Positions 36,208 through 46,143 are shown, numbered from the stretch's first letter. The stretch is 64,000 nucleotides of DNA from Devosia limi DSM 17137 (GCF_900128975.1 NZ_FQVC01000015.1:22750-86749), one strand, 5' to 3'. Notes: generated by a model not told the origin, from the sequence alone. Program-made: numbers and translations.

Positions 36208-37146
36208 TCAGGTGCGCATGTCGGAGGCGCGATACCCGGGGGCACTTACGAACTGCTGGTAGTGCTTACACATGTCATCGATCAATTGCATAATGCGCGG
36301 CGTACGGTGGCGGTGTGCGGGATAAACGACGAAAACCGGGGTGTTCTCGGAGCGCAACTCTGGCAGCACCGGGATAAGGACGCCGTTCTGGACTTCGCGC
36401 TGCACGAAGAAATCCGGCAGGTAGCCTAGCGTGCAGTTTTCCACCACCAGGTATTTCGCCATCCAGTATTCGTTGACGTGAAACTTGGGCCGCGGGGACA
36501 GATGGATGGAGGCGTTGTTCTCTCGCAAGATCCAGCGCTCCGGCAGTCCGTTGCGCAAATAGATCACTGCGTCGGACATGTTTACATCCTCATGCGTTTT
36601 CGGCGCGCCGTGTCGGGCAATATATTCTGCGCCAGCATACAACCCGAACGAAACGTCGCCCATCTTGCGGCGGAGCAGATTTGAGGGGGGCGGATCACCA
36701 ACAAAGATCATGCAGTCGAAATCGAACTGCCCGGCCATGATCTTGTCGTTGGGATAGACCTGCAGGTCAAAATCAAGTTTGGGGTTCTTGGCCGAGTAAT
36801 GAATGGCCGCCGCGCCAATCAACGACGTGCCGAAGGCAGAACTTGCAACGATGCGTATTCGTCCGCTGATGTCGGAATGCGCCCGCTGGGCGGCGTTTGT
36901 GGCGTTTTCGTACGATTCGAAGATAAGCGCGGCGTGGTCGAGAAATTCCTTTCCCGCATCGGTGAGTTCGAGGCCCTTGGCCTTGCGGACGAACAGCTGG
37001 ACCTGCAGGGAATCCTCGAGCCGCCGCAGGTGATGGCTGAGGGTTGCCTTGGGTAAATTGTACAGCACCGCAGCCCGCGAAATGCTGCCCGCGCTGGCAA
37101 TTCCCATGAAGCTTTTTACGTCTCTCAGCTCGTAGCCTTCAATCAT
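36208..37146 (-). CDS. LysR family transcriptional regulator
   Basis: 312-residue regulator with an N-terminal helix-turn-helix (SFMGIASAGSISRAAVLYNLPKATLSHHLRRLEDSL region) and a two-lobe effector domain. It is divergent from the BMP-type transport operon 216 bases away and so is its likely activator. LysR proteins commonly bind the pathway substrate or an intermediate as co-inducer. Confidence 0.88.
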   Translation of the reverse strand: MIEGYELRDVKSFMGIASAGSISRAAVLYNLPKATLSHHLRRLEDSLQVQLFVRKAKGLELTDAGKEFLDHAALIFESYENATNAAQRAHSDISGRIRIVASSAFGTSLIGAAAIHYSAKNPKLDFDLQVYPNDKIMAGQFDFDCMIFVGDPPPSNLLRRKMGDVSFGLYAGAEYIARHGAPKTHEDVNMSDAVIYLRNGLPERWILRENNASIHLSPRPKFHVNEYWMAKYLVVENCTLGYLPDFFVQREVQNGVLIPVLPELRSENTPVFVVYPAHRHRTPRIMQLIDDMCKHYQQFVSAPGYRASDMRT

Positions 37147-37150
37147 CAGC

Positions 37151-37176
37151 GTTCAACTTTCTGAACGAGAGGTTCA
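37151..37176. promoter_or_regulatory. Interlaced GTTCA/TGAAC motifs before the LysR gene
   Basis: GTTCA-acttt c-TGAAC (37151-37166) and TGAAC-gagag-GTTCA (37162-37176) share one half-site and lie directly before the LysR start codon. A likely LysR autoregulatory site; function inferred. Confidence 0.45.
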
Positions 37177-37361
37177 TTAATCAACTCTATCTTGGAGCCT
37201 AGTGGGACATATGATTGAACGAAAGAAGAATAAAAACGGGTAAACGAAAAGGGTACTCGTGGAGGACGCGCAATGCCGCAACGGGACGCATTCTACGGTG
37301 GATTCTGCCAGGGTTCCGCCGTGACGAAAGGATTTTCGAAACGGTTTTTGGACAGGGCTGA

Positions 37362-38930
37362 ATGAGTTTACCTCCCCTAGCACAGCCCCAATATTCCCAA
37401 GGTGAACCGCTGCTCCGCCTTGAGGGGGTCAGCAAGAAATTTGGCACGCTCGTCGCCAATTGCGATGTCGATCTGTCGATCCATCCCAGCGAGATCGTCG
37501 CCGTGCTCGGCGAGAACGGTGCCGGCAAATCCACATTGATGAAAATGATCTTCGGCGTCATGCAGCCGAGCGCCGGCAGTATCTACTGGCGGGGCCAGCG
37601 GGTGCAGATCAGCAGCCCTGCCCAGGCGCGCCAGCTTGGCATCGGCATGGTTTTTCAGCATTTCACGCTGTTCGAGACCATTACGGTTGCCGAGAACGTT
37701 GCGCTTTCGATGCCTGGTACGCCGCAGGAACTGGCGGGAAAAATCCGCGAGGCTTCGCAGAAGTTCGGACTGGCGGTCGAGCCCCACGCTCCCGTCTATT
37801 CACTCTCGGTGGGCGAGCGGCAGCGGGTCGAACTGTTGCGCTGCCTGTTGCAGGATCCATCGCTGCTGATCCTTGACGAGCCGACTTCGGTGTTGCCTCC
37901 AACAGCGATCGAAAGCCTGTTCCAAACCTTGCGCGGCTTGCAGGAACGCGGCATTGCCATACTTTATATCAGCCACAAACTGGAGGAGATCCGGGCGCTC
38001 TGCCAGCGCGCGACGATCCTTCGGCATGGGCGGGTGACGGGTACGGTCGTTCCAAAAGATGAAACGGCACACCGCCTGGCCGAGCTGATGATCGGGCGCG
38101 AAATTCCGCGTTCCAGCCATCCCAAGGCAACGCCAGGCGAGGTCGTTCTTAAGGTTTCGGGCCTGTCGGTACAGGAAGCCGACCCGCTCGCAGTGGGGCT
38201 GAAAAATGTCAGCTTCGACCTGCGCGAGGGCGAAATTCTGGGGATCGCCGGTGTTTCTGGCAATGGACAGCGAACGCTGGCGCGCGCGCTTTCCGGCGAA
38301 GACACCCTTCCCCCATCCGGGCAGGGCAGTATCGAGATGCTGGGCCGGCCGGTTGGCCACCTTGGCGCGGCCGAGCGGCGTGCCCTCAGGTTGGCCTTCG
38401 TGCCCGAAGAGCGGATGGGGCGCGGAGCCGCGCCAACCATGGCGCTAAGGGAAAACGCGCTGCTGACCGCCCATGGGGAGGGCATGGTGCGTCGCGGCAT
38501 GATCCAGCGTGAGAAGCAGGAAGCGTTCACGCTCAAATGCATCGCCGACATGGACGTACGCAGTTCGGGCCCCGCAGCCCCGGCGAGCACACTTTCGGGC
38601 GGCAACCTGCAAAAATTCATCGTCGGGCGCGAGATGATGCTGCGCCCGCGCGTCTTCGTGGTTTCCCAGCCCACCTGGGGCATCGATGTGGGCGCTGCGG
38701 CCCTGGTCCGGCAGAAGCTGGTGGACATGCGCGGGCAAGGCAGCGGGATCATCGTGATCTCGGAGGAACTCGAGGAACTGTTCGAAGTGGCTGACCGGAT
38801 TGCGGTCATGTTCGATGGCCGGCTTTCCCCATCGCGGAGTACCGCCCTGACCACCCCAGAAATCATCGGTCAGATGATGATCGGCCTTTTTGATGCTGGC
38901 CTTGATACCGCGCGAGAGGCGGCGCAATGA
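37362..38930 (+). CDS. BMP-type ABC transporter ATPase (nucleoside/simple sugar family)
   Basis: 522-residue ATPase with two nucleotide-binding domains. The first has Walker A GENGAGKSTLMKM, signature LSVGERQRVELLRCL and Walker B LLILDEPTSV; the second has the degenerate GVSGNGQRTLARAL and LSGGNLQKFIVGREM, as in importers of nucleosides, purines or simple sugars. It overlaps the next permease by four bases. First gene of a nine-gene operon up to the hydantoinase. Confidence 0.9.
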   Translation: MSLPPLAQPQYSQGEPLLRLEGVSKKFGTLVANCDVDLSIHPSEIVAVLGENGAGKSTLMKMIFGVMQPSAGSIYWRGQRVQISSPAQARQLGIGMVFQHFTLFETITVAENVALSMPGTPQELAGKIREASQKFGLAVEPHAPVYSLSVGERQRVELLRCLLQDPSLLILDEPTSVLPPTAIESLFQTLRGLQERGIAILYISHKLEEIRALCQRATILRHGRVTGTVVPKDETAHRLAELMIGREIPRSSHPKATPGEVVLKVSGLSVQEADPLAVGLKNVSFDLREGEILGIAGVSGNGQRTLARALSGEDTLPPSGQGSIEMLGRPVGHLGAAERRALRLAFVPEERMGRGAAPTMALRENALLTAHGEGMVRRGMIQREKQEAFTLKCIADMDVRSSGPAAPASTLSGGNLQKFIVGREMMLRPRVFVVSQPTWGIDVGAAALVRQKLVDMRGQGSGIIVISEELEELFEVADRIAVMFDGRLSPSRSTALTTPEIIGQMMIGLFDAGLDTAREAAQ

Positions 38931-40024
38931 GTTTTCCCGGACTAACTCTGATCCCCCGGACCAGGACCACGCCGCTGCAGGTGCTGATGGTATCGGTGAC
39001 AACGGTGATCCTGTCCGTTCTGGCCATGGTCCTGATGTTCTCCCTGCTCGGCGCAGAGCCCACGACCATCTTCCAGAGCTTCTTCATCGAGCCGTTGAGT
39101 TCGGGCTACAATATCGGCGAAGTCGTTATCAAGGCCAGCCCGCTGATCCTGATTGCCCAGGGACTGGCAATCGGTTTTCGGGCCAAGGTCTGGAATATCG
39201 GCGCCGAAGGGCAGCTGATCATGGGGGCCATAACGGCTAGCCTGCTGCCGATCTGGTGGCCGCAGAGCGACTCCATGCTGCTGCTGCCGGCCATGATCGT
39301 ATTTGGCGCACTGGGCGGGATGGTGTGGTCGGGGATCGCTGCGTTGCTGCGGACCAGCTTCAATGCCAGCGAGATCATCGTGACGCTGATGCTGACCGAA
39401 ATCGCGCGCCAGGTTCTGTACTTCCTGCTGACGGGGTCGTTGCGCGATCCGGGTGGGTATAACTTTCCGCAATCGGTCATGTTCCCCGATGCCGGGCTCT
39501 ACCCGATCATCGGCACCGGTGCGGTGCGGGCGAACGCGTCCATCATCATCACCCTGCTGATGACGATTGGCTGCTGGATCTTTGTCAATCGCGCCTTTGC
39601 AGCCTTCCGCCTTCAGGTGGGCGGATTGGCGCCGGCAGCCGCTCAATATGCAGGATTTTCGCAGAAGCAGGCGATTTGGCTGTCGCTGCTCATCAGCGGC
39701 GCTGCTGCGGGTCTCGCGGGCATGGGCGAGGTGGCTGGGCCAATTGGCCGGCTGCAGTCGATGTTGTCTCCGGGTTACGGCTACGCGGCAATCATCGTGG
39801 CATTCCTGGGCGGACTGAACCCGATCGGCATTTTCTTTGCCGGTTTCCTCATGGCGATTGTCTACGTCGGCGGCGATATCGCGCTGGTGAATGCGGGTAT
39901 CCCGTCAGCGGCGCCGGTCGTCTTCCAGGGCCTGGTGATGGTCTTCTACCTCGGAGCCAGCCTGTTCCTCCGCTACAGCCTCGTCAGCGTATTCACACTG
40001 GCCGATGTCAAGGAGCCTGTCTGA
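38927..40024 (+). CDS. BMP-type ABC transporter permease 1
   Basis: Membrane subunit of 365 residues with about nine or ten helices. Family sequences are FRAKVWNIGAEGQLIMGAI and INRLQSMLSPGYGYAAIIVAFLGGLNPIG-like GYGYAAIIVAFLGGLNPIG. Pairs with the next permease. The ligand class is nucleosides, nucleobases or related heterocycles. Confidence 0.9.
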   Translation: MSFPGLTLIPRTRTTPLQVLMVSVTTVILSVLAMVLMFSLLGAEPTTIFQSFFIEPLSSGYNIGEVVIKASPLILIAQGLAIGFRAKVWNIGAEGQLIMGAITASLLPIWWPQSDSMLLLPAMIVFGALGGMVWSGIAALLRTSFNASEIIVTLMLTEIARQVLYFLLTGSLRDPGGYNFPQSVMFPDAGLYPIIGTGAVRANASIIITLLMTIGCWIFVNRAFAAFRLQVGGLAPAAAQYAGFSQKQAIWLSLLISGAAAGLAGMGEVAGPIGRLQSMLSPGYGYAAIIVAFLGGLNPIGIFFAGFLMAIVYVGGDIALVNAGIPSAAPVVFQGLVMVFYLGASLFLRYSLVSVFTLADVKEPV

Positions 40025-40025
40025 G

Positions 40026-40946
40026 ATGAGCGTGATCGTGTTTGTCCTTTCGGGTGCCTTTGCCATGTGCGTGCCCTTTGCGCTGGCGGCGCTGGGTGAA
40101 CTGGTGGCCGAGAAATCGGGGGTGCTGAACCTCAGCGTCGAAGGCATGATGGCCCTTTCCGCGGTGATGGGCTTCATGGTGGTGGCGGGCACCGGATCGC
40201 ATGTGCTGGGCCTGGGCGCGGGGATGATTGCGGGCGCGGGACTATCGGTAATCTTTGCGGCCCTGGTGTTGCTGTTCCGGGCCAACCAGGTGGCCGCAGG
40301 ACTTGCCGTGGGTATTCTGGGCATGGGCCTCTCCAACCTTCTTGGGCGGAGCTACGAAGGATCGAGCGTTACCGCGCTTGCCAAGATCCGCGTGCCGGTG
40401 CTTTCAGAGATTCCGGTGATCGGCCCGATTCTTTTCGTGCAGGACATCGTGGTCTATCTGACGGTTGTACTGGTGATCGTCATTGCCTGGTTCCTGTACC
40501 ATACCAAGCCCGGCCTGCGGCTGCGCGTCATCGGCGAAAACCCTGAAACAGCATACGCCTTGGGTATGCATCCAGTTGCGGTGCGGCTGGCCTGCGTGGC
40601 GTTTGGCGGCATGATGGCCGGGCTGGCGGGCGCCTATGCCTCGACCATTCTGACCCCCGTATGGGCGCAGAACATGATTGCTGGGCGCGGCTGGGTGGCG
40701 GTAGCGCTGGTGGTGTTTGGCACATGGCGACCCATCCGCATCGCGCTGGGGGCCTATCTGTTCGGAGCGGTGGGGCTAGCCAGTCTTAGCCTACAATCAC
40801 TGGGCGTCGGGGTTCCGTCACAAGTGATGAGCGCTTCGCCTTACCTGCTGACCATCATCGTACTGGTCGTCATCTCCGCAAATTCGCTTCGCATTCGGCT
40901 TAATGCGCCAATGGCGCTGGGACAGAATTTCAGTCCGCACGGCTGA
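40026..40946 (+). CDS. BMP-type ABC transporter permease 2
   Basis: Second membrane subunit, 306 residues. It has GELVAEKSGVLNLSVEGMMALSAV near the start and GRGWVAVALVVFGTWRPIRIA in the second half, the family hallmarks. Start ATG 40026 follows the previous stop by one base. Confidence 0.9.
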   Translation: MSVIVFVLSGAFAMCVPFALAALGELVAEKSGVLNLSVEGMMALSAVMGFMVVAGTGSHVLGLGAGMIAGAGLSVIFAALVLLFRANQVAAGLAVGILGMGLSNLLGRSYEGSSVTALAKIRVPVLSEIPVIGPILFVQDIVVYLTVVLVIVIAWFLYHTKPGLRLRVIGENPETAYALGMHPVAVRLACVAFGGMMAGLAGAYASTILTPVWAQNMIAGRGWVAVALVVFGTWRPIRIALGAYLFGAVGLASLSLQSLGVGVPSQVMSASPYLLTIIVLVVISANSLRIRLNAPMALGQNFSPHG

Positions 40947-40995
40947 GGTCCGGTGCTGCAGGGCTTGCCAAGAAAACGCAAACTGGGAGGAAATT

Positions 40996-42075
40996 ATGCA
41001 TAAATGGACGTCGCGCATTCTGACGACACTGGCCTTGTCCGTCAGCATTACTGGCACGGCTTTCGCCGAGCCTTTCAAGATCGGCTACCTTTTGCCCAAT
41101 CCGGTCAGCGAGATCGGGTGGTCCAGTGAACTCGCCGCGGGAGGGCGGGCGCTCGAAGAGCATTTTGGCGACAAGGTCGAATTGCAGATGATCGAGAACC
41201 TGGGGGAGGGGCCGGATTCTGCCCGCGTCATGAACAAGATGGCGGCGGACGGGGTGGGCATGCTTATTCTTGGCTCGTTCGCCTATCAGCAGGAAGGCGT
41301 AAAGTTGGCCGCCCGCTATCCCGATCTGAAGGTGGTTCATATCGGCGGTTACCTCCAGGGACCAAACTTTTCAACGCTGACACCGCGCCACTATGAAGCC
41401 GCCTATCTATGCGGCATGGCCTCCGGCATGGCGACCGAGACGAATTCGCTGGGCGTGATTGCCGCCTTCCCGTTGCCCGAAGTGCTCAACATCATGAACG
41501 CCTATGTGCTGGGTGCGCAGCGTTCCAATCCGGATATTGAGCCGGTCAAGGTGATCTGGCTGAACTCGTGGTTCGACCCGGCCAATGAGAAGGCTTCGAC
41601 CGAATCCTTCGCCTCGCAGAGCGTGGACGTTGTCTTTTCGCTCTTTCCCGGAACACCGGCACCGGTGGTGGCCGCCGAGGAGCTGGGGATCTATGTAACC
41701 GTGACCCATTCGGACAATTCGCGCTTTGCACCGAACCGACACCTGTGCGCGGGGCAGTTGCACTTCGGCCCGACCCTGATCACCAAGGTTCAGGAAGCCA
41801 TGGATGGTGCCTTCCAGGAGAATGACATCTTTGCCGGGGTCCAGGATGGCACGATCGAGGCCGCAGGTCTCGGCGGCCCCCTGACCCAGGCGCAAAAGGA
41901 CGAGATTCTCGCAGTGCAGGAAGAAATGCGCGCCGGCACATTCAACCCCTTCACCGGTCCCATTGCCGCAATGGACGGGGCCGAAATGATCGCTGCCGGA
42001 GCGGCTCTGGATGACGGTGCGATCAAGGGGATGAACTTTCTGGTCCAGGGGATCAACACCAACCTTCCCAAATGA
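40996..42075 (+). CDS. BMP family ABC transporter substrate-binding protein
   Basis: Periplasmic binding protein of the PnrA/Med/BMP family, 359 residues, with a signal peptide (MHKWTSRILTTLALSVSITGTAFA is the region) and the family pattern IGYLLPNPVSEIGWSSELAAG, VVHIGGYLQGPNF, EAAYLCGMASG. GGGAGG precedes the start. PnrA relatives bind purine nucleosides; here a cyclic nitrogen compound is inferred from the downstream hydantoinase. Confidence 0.88.
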   Translation: MHKWTSRILTTLALSVSITGTAFAEPFKIGYLLPNPVSEIGWSSELAAGGRALEEHFGDKVELQMIENLGEGPDSARVMNKMAADGVGMLILGSFAYQQEGVKLAARYPDLKVVHIGGYLQGPNFSTLTPRHYEAAYLCGMASGMATETNSLGVIAAFPLPEVLNIMNAYVLGAQRSNPDIEPVKVIWLNSWFDPANEKASTESFASQSVDVVFSLFPGTPAPVVAAEELGIYVTVTHSDNSRFAPNRHLCAGQLHFGPTLITKVQEAMDGAFQENDIFAGVQDGTIEAAGLGGPLTQAQKDEILAVQEEMRAGTFNPFTGPIAAMDGAEMIAAGAALDDGAIKGMNFLVQGINTNLPK

Positions 42076-42216
42076 TCTGTCGGGTAGGCAACCCGGTCCC
42101 CCGGGATTGCCCACCCACTTCCCGATCTGCACGTTCTGCGCCCGGACAGGGGCGCGGGTGTAACGCCTTTGCCCAAAAGCAGGCTTCTCCCTGCGGGAAA
42201 CAGGAACAATGCCACG

Positions 42217-43476
42217 ATGTACCATCTCTCGAAATCCGGTTCAGCAGGCCACGCTTCCGCAGAGTGTGCCATTCAGGCGATGGAAAGCTGCGAGGTCCTG
42301 TTGGACGGCGTGCGTCGCGCCGGCGATGTGACCGACAAGATCGACCGTCGCCGCTATCTGCATGCGGGCCCGCCACTTGCGCTGGCCGATGTGCCCGGTC
42401 CGATGCGAGGCGCGCTGATTGGAGGATTGCTGTTCGAGGGCGAGGCGGCAAGTGTTGCCGAGGCGGAAGCGATCATCGATAGCGGCGAGCTTGAAATCAG
42501 CCCCTGCCACGATGCCGGGGCATTGGGGGCAATGGCGGGCGTCATTACCCCGAACATGCCGGTAGCCGTGGCACGGACCGGCGAGACCCTTACGTTTTCC
42601 CCGCTTAATGAAGGGGTGAACGGCGCTGTGCGCTATGGCTCGTTTGACGAGGCTACCATCGCGCGCCTGCGCTGGATGGCCGGCACGATGGCGCCCGTTC
42701 TTGATGACGCCATTCGCAGTAGCGAGCCCATCAATCTGGTGGAGCTGGTGGCCGAAGGCCTGCGGCGGGGCGACGACTGCCATAACCGCCTGGTGGCGAC
42801 TACCGCGATCCTGCTGCAGCGGCTGACACCAGCGTTGATCCGAACTGCCCATGCGCCAGACACCGCGGCGGAGGCAGCGTCGATCATCGCGGGCAATGGC
42901 CATTTCTCTCTGCCCTTTGCGATTGCCATGGCCAAGGCCCGGACCCTTGCTGCGGCCAATATTCCGGGCTGCCCCATCGTCACGACGATGTCGGGAAACG
43001 GGCGCGACTTCGGCATCCGGGTTTCGGGGCTGGGTGACCGCTGGTTCTTGGCGCCCTCGCCGATCGGCGAGCCGAAGTTGATTGCCGGGGCGCGCATGGA
43101 AGACGTGAACCCGACCATGGGCGACTCGATGATATCCGAGACCGCCGGGTTCGGCGCCTTTGCCATGAGTGCATCTCCCGCGATCATGTCCTTTGTCGGC
43201 GGCACCGTGGCGCAGGGCATCGAAATCGTGGCCGAGATGCGTCGGATTTGTGCGGGGACCTCGGGGCGTTTCCTGATCCCGGCCGAGGAGCATCGCGGCA
43301 CCCCCCTTGGCATCGACGTGCACCTCGTTGCCGAGAGCGGGGTCGCGCCGGTGATCAACAACGGTCTTTGCCATCGCCTGCCCGGGAAGGGCCGGATCGG
43401 CGCCGGGATCACTCGTACGCCACTGGAGATTTTCGTCGCGGCGAGTGCGGCCCTGCGCGCAGAGGAGCGGGCATGA
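42217..43476 (+). CDS. DUF1116 family protein (AllG/YlbE-like)
   Basis: 419-residue protein of the DUF1116 family, seen in GDDCHNRLVATTAILLQRL, TMSGNGRDFGIRVSG and GDSMISETAGFGAFAMSASP. In Escherichia coli the relative YlbE (AllG) is a subunit of the oxamate carbamoyltransferase of allantoin breakdown, together with FdrA and YlbF; neither partner is present here. Its stop overlaps the amidase start (ATGA). A carbamoyl-transfer or related role is inferred. Confidence 0.78.
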   Translation: MYHLSKSGSAGHASAECAIQAMESCEVLLDGVRRAGDVTDKIDRRRYLHAGPPLALADVPGPMRGALIGGLLFEGEAASVAEAEAIIDSGELEISPCHDAGALGAMAGVITPNMPVAVARTGETLTFSPLNEGVNGAVRYGSFDEATIARLRWMAGTMAPVLDDAIRSSEPINLVELVAEGLRRGDDCHNRLVATTAILLQRLTPALIRTAHAPDTAAEAASIIAGNGHFSLPFAIAMAKARTLAAANIPGCPIVTTMSGNGRDFGIRVSGLGDRWFLAPSPIGEPKLIAGARMEDVNPTMGDSMISETAGFGAFAMSASPAIMSFVGGTVAQGIEIVAEMRRICAGTSGRFLIPAEEHRGTPLGIDVHLVAESGVAPVINNGLCHRLPGKGRIGAGITRTPLEIFVAASAALRAEERA

Positions 43477-45002
43477 CACGCGAGACCGCTGCACAGATTG
43501 CCGCCCGATGGGGGATCGACAGCGCCGCCATTCCCGGGCTTGAGCGCCTGCTCGACAATACACGGCAGACATATGCCCGCGTCGAGGCGCTGGCCGAAGC
43601 CCTGTCGGAGCCGCCCCCGCCATCACCCGGCTGGCGGGTGGAAGCGGTGCGCGGCAGCGATCCAACGCGGGCATGGATGTTCCGGACCTTCCCGGTTGCA
43701 CCGTCCCCAACAGGCCCGTTATCGGGTCAGCGGTTGGTGGTAAAGGATGCCATCGCCGTGGGCGGGGTGCCGATGACCCTGGGCAGCAACCTGCTCGCGG
43801 GCCACGTTCCCGATCACAGCGCCACGGCTGTCGAGCGCGCTCTTTCCGCCGGAGCGACGCTTGCCGGAACGGCCGTTTGCGAGGACATGTGCTATTCTGG
43901 ATCGAGCTTTACCAGCGCCACTGGGCCGGTGCCAAATCCCTATGATCGGGCGCGTTCCGCGGGCGGTTCGACCAGTGGCTGCGGCGCGCTGATTGCCTCG
44001 GGCGAGGCCGACCTGGGGCTTGGCACCGACCTTGGCGGCTCCGTGCGCAATCCTGCCGCCTGGTGCGGCATCTGTGGATTGAAGCCGACCTTTGGCGTCG
44101 TGCCTTATACGGGCGCAGCGGCCACCGAGGTGACGATGGATCATCTCGGCCTCATGGCGCGAACGGCGCGCGAGATCGCGGTCCTGCTCGATGCGGTCGC
44201 CGGGCCCGATGACCAGGATCCCCGTCAGGCCGGAGCCGGGGTGCTGCGCGGCAGCGCCGCCGGCATCGAAGCAGAACCTTCCGGCATGCGGGTTGGGCTG
44301 TTGCGCGAGGGCTTCGGCTGGCCGAACCGCTCGGACCCGCGGCAGGATGAGTTGGTCGAGGGCGCCATCGAGCGCATGGCCGAGCTGGGCGTCAGCATCG
44401 GCGAGGTCTCGGTCCCTCTGTTCCGGTCGGGCACGGATATCCATGTGCCCATTGCCACCGAGGGAGGACTGGCGACGGTCTTCGAAACTGCCCTGCAGGG
44501 CGCCAACCATGCTGGCTTCTACGATCCTGCACTGGCCAGGGAATTTGGCAATGCGCTGCGGGAGCGGCCCGCCGATCTGCCGCTCAATGGCAAGGTTACG
44601 GTGATTGCCGCAACCCTGATGCGACAACAAACCAATGGACGGGTCATGGCGCTGGCCCAGGCCTTGCGGCGAAAGCTGCGCAACCAGATCGACGCGGCCC
44701 TGGCCGAATATGACGTGCTGGCCCTGCCCACGACGCCAATGCTGCCGCATCTCTTGCCCGAGGGTGCGCTGACCTCGGATGCCCACCAGCAGCTGGCCTT
44801 CGAAATGCACGACAACAATTGCGTCGCCAACCTGACGGGCCATCCGGCCCTCAGCGTGCCCTGCGGCATGATCGACGGGCTGCCTGTCGGCCTGCTGCTC
44901 ATCGGCCCCATGTTGGAGGACCACGAGCTCCTGCGCCTTGCCCATCATTTTCAGGCCCGGCTTTTTGCCCCGCCCACCCCAAAGACGGAGATGAACCCAT
45001 GA
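43473..45002 (+). CDS. Amidase signature family hydrolase
   Basis: Amidase of 509 residues using a Ser-cisSer-Lys triad: Lys91 in LVVKDAIAV, the cis-serine in RSAGGSTSGCGA (about 166-168) and nucleophile Ser190 in GTDLGGSVRNPA. It would release ammonia from a linear amide produced after ring opening. Tightly coupled at both ends to its neighbours by four-base overlaps. Confidence 0.88.
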   Translation: MTRETAAQIAARWGIDSAAIPGLERLLDNTRQTYARVEALAEALSEPPPPSPGWRVEAVRGSDPTRAWMFRTFPVAPSPTGPLSGQRLVVKDAIAVGGVPMTLGSNLLAGHVPDHSATAVERALSAGATLAGTAVCEDMCYSGSSFTSATGPVPNPYDRARSAGGSTSGCGALIASGEADLGLGTDLGGSVRNPAAWCGICGLKPTFGVVPYTGAAATEVTMDHLGLMARTAREIAVLLDAVAGPDDQDPRQAGAGVLRGSAAGIEAEPSGMRVGLLREGFGWPNRSDPRQDELVEGAIERMAELGVSIGEVSVPLFRSGTDIHVPIATEGGLATVFETALQGANHAGFYDPALAREFGNALRERPADLPLNGKVTVIAATLMRQQTNGRVMALAQALRRKLRNQIDAALAEYDVLALPTTPMLPHLLPEGALTSDAHQQLAFEMHDNNCVANLTGHPALSVPCGMIDGLPVGLLLIGPMLEDHELLRLAHHFQARLFAPPTPKTEMNP

Positions 45003-45412
45003 GTGATCAAGTAAATGTGCTTGGCGGACCGATGGACCCCTGCGGGATGGAGCCGATAACCGGCTACCTGCGGAACGGCTGTTGCGATACTGGGCCGGAC
45101 GATCCGACGAGCCATACGCTGTGCGCCATCCTGACCGAGGACTACATCGCCTTCCAGGACGCCACCGACAACAACCTGTCGCAACCCGAGCCTGCCAAGC
45201 GGTTCCCCGGTCTTGTTCCGGGAAATCGCTGGTGCGTGATCGCGGCGAGCTGGTACGCCGCCTACAAGGCAGGCAAGGCCTGCCCGATCGTCCTCAAGGC
45301 CACCAACAAGCAGGCGCTCGAACATGTACCGCTGGAGGCGCTGCTGGAGTTCGGCGTGGACCGGCCGGCCGCGGACCACCGGCACGTCTCCAACCAGCAA
45401 GGAACGCGATGA
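44999..45412 (+). CDS. DUF2237 family protein
   Basis: 137-residue protein with the DUF2237 pattern: NVLGGPMDPCGMEPITGYLR, CCDTGPDDPTSHTLCAILTEDY, FPGLVPGNRWCVIAASW. It has five cysteines. The family has no assigned function. It overlaps the amidase before it and the racemase-like gene after it by four bases, so it is firmly part of this pathway. Confidence 0.78.
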   Translation: MSDQVNVLGGPMDPCGMEPITGYLRNGCCDTGPDDPTSHTLCAILTEDYIAFQDATDNNLSQPEPAKRFPGLVPGNRWCVIAASWYAAYKAGKACPIVLKATNKQALEHVPLEALLEFGVDRPAADHRHVSNQQGTR

Positions 45413-46143
45413 CCCTCAAACGCACTCTTATCGGCATGCTCACTCCGTCCTCGAACACGGTTCTCGAACCCTACATGTCGGCGATCCTACATGATCTGCT
45501 GCCCGAAGTTTCGGCACATTATCAGCGCTTCACTGTCACGCAGATTTCGATGGACGACAATGCCTTGGCGCAGTTCACCAATTCGACCCTGTTGGATGCC
45601 GCCAAGATCCTGTCGGACGCCAAAATGGACGTGATCGCCTGGGCCGGAACCGCGGCGAGCTGGCGCGGCTTTGACATCGATACCCGCCTGTGCGCGGAAA
45701 TCACCGCGGTTACGCGCGCTCCGGCGACCACTTCGGTGTTGGCCCTCAATGAAATCCTTGATCGAACACAGGTGCAAAAACTGGGTCTGGTTACCCCCTA
45801 TCTCGACGAGGTGCAAAGCCAGATCATGGCCAATTACAAGTCCGCTGGACACGAGGTGACCGCGGAGCGTCACTTTGGAATGCGGGACAATTTCTCGTTT
45901 TCCCAGTTTAGCGAAGACCAGATCGAAGGGGCCATTCGCGAGGTTGTGGCCGAGGGCGTCGATGCCGTGGTGGTGCTGTGCACCAATCTTCGCGGCGCGC
46001 CTCTGGTGGATCGCCTGGAGCGCGAGCTGGGCGTGCCAATCTACGACTCGGTTTCCGCAACCGTCTGGAAGGCCATGCGGATGACGGGGCTTGATCTCAG
46101 CCGGATCAAGGGCTGGGGCCGGCTGTTTGACAGGGAGGTCTGA
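45409..46143 (+). CDS. Asp/Glu racemase superfamily protein (maleate isomerase-like)
   Basis: 244-residue member of the Asp/Glu/hydantoin racemase fold. GMLTPSSNTVLEP near the start and VVVLCTNLRG with the second active-site Cys match the maleate isomerase and arylmalonate decarboxylase branch; the first catalytic position lies in AWAGTAASW and carries no Cys, so a two-cysteine racemase is unlikely. Downstream of an amidase, an isomerase or decarboxylase of a dicarboxylate is possible. Confidence 0.78.
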   Translation: MTLKRTLIGMLTPSSNTVLEPYMSAILHDLLPEVSAHYQRFTVTQISMDDNALAQFTNSTLLDAAKILSDAKMDVIAWAGTAASWRGFDIDTRLCAEITAVTRAPATTSVLALNEILDRTQVQKLGLVTPYLDEVQSQIMANYKSAGHEVTAERHFGMRDNFSFSQFSEDQIEGAIREVVAEGVDAVVVLCTNLRGAPLVDRLERELGVPIYDSVSATVWKAMRMTGLDLSRIKGWGRLFDREV

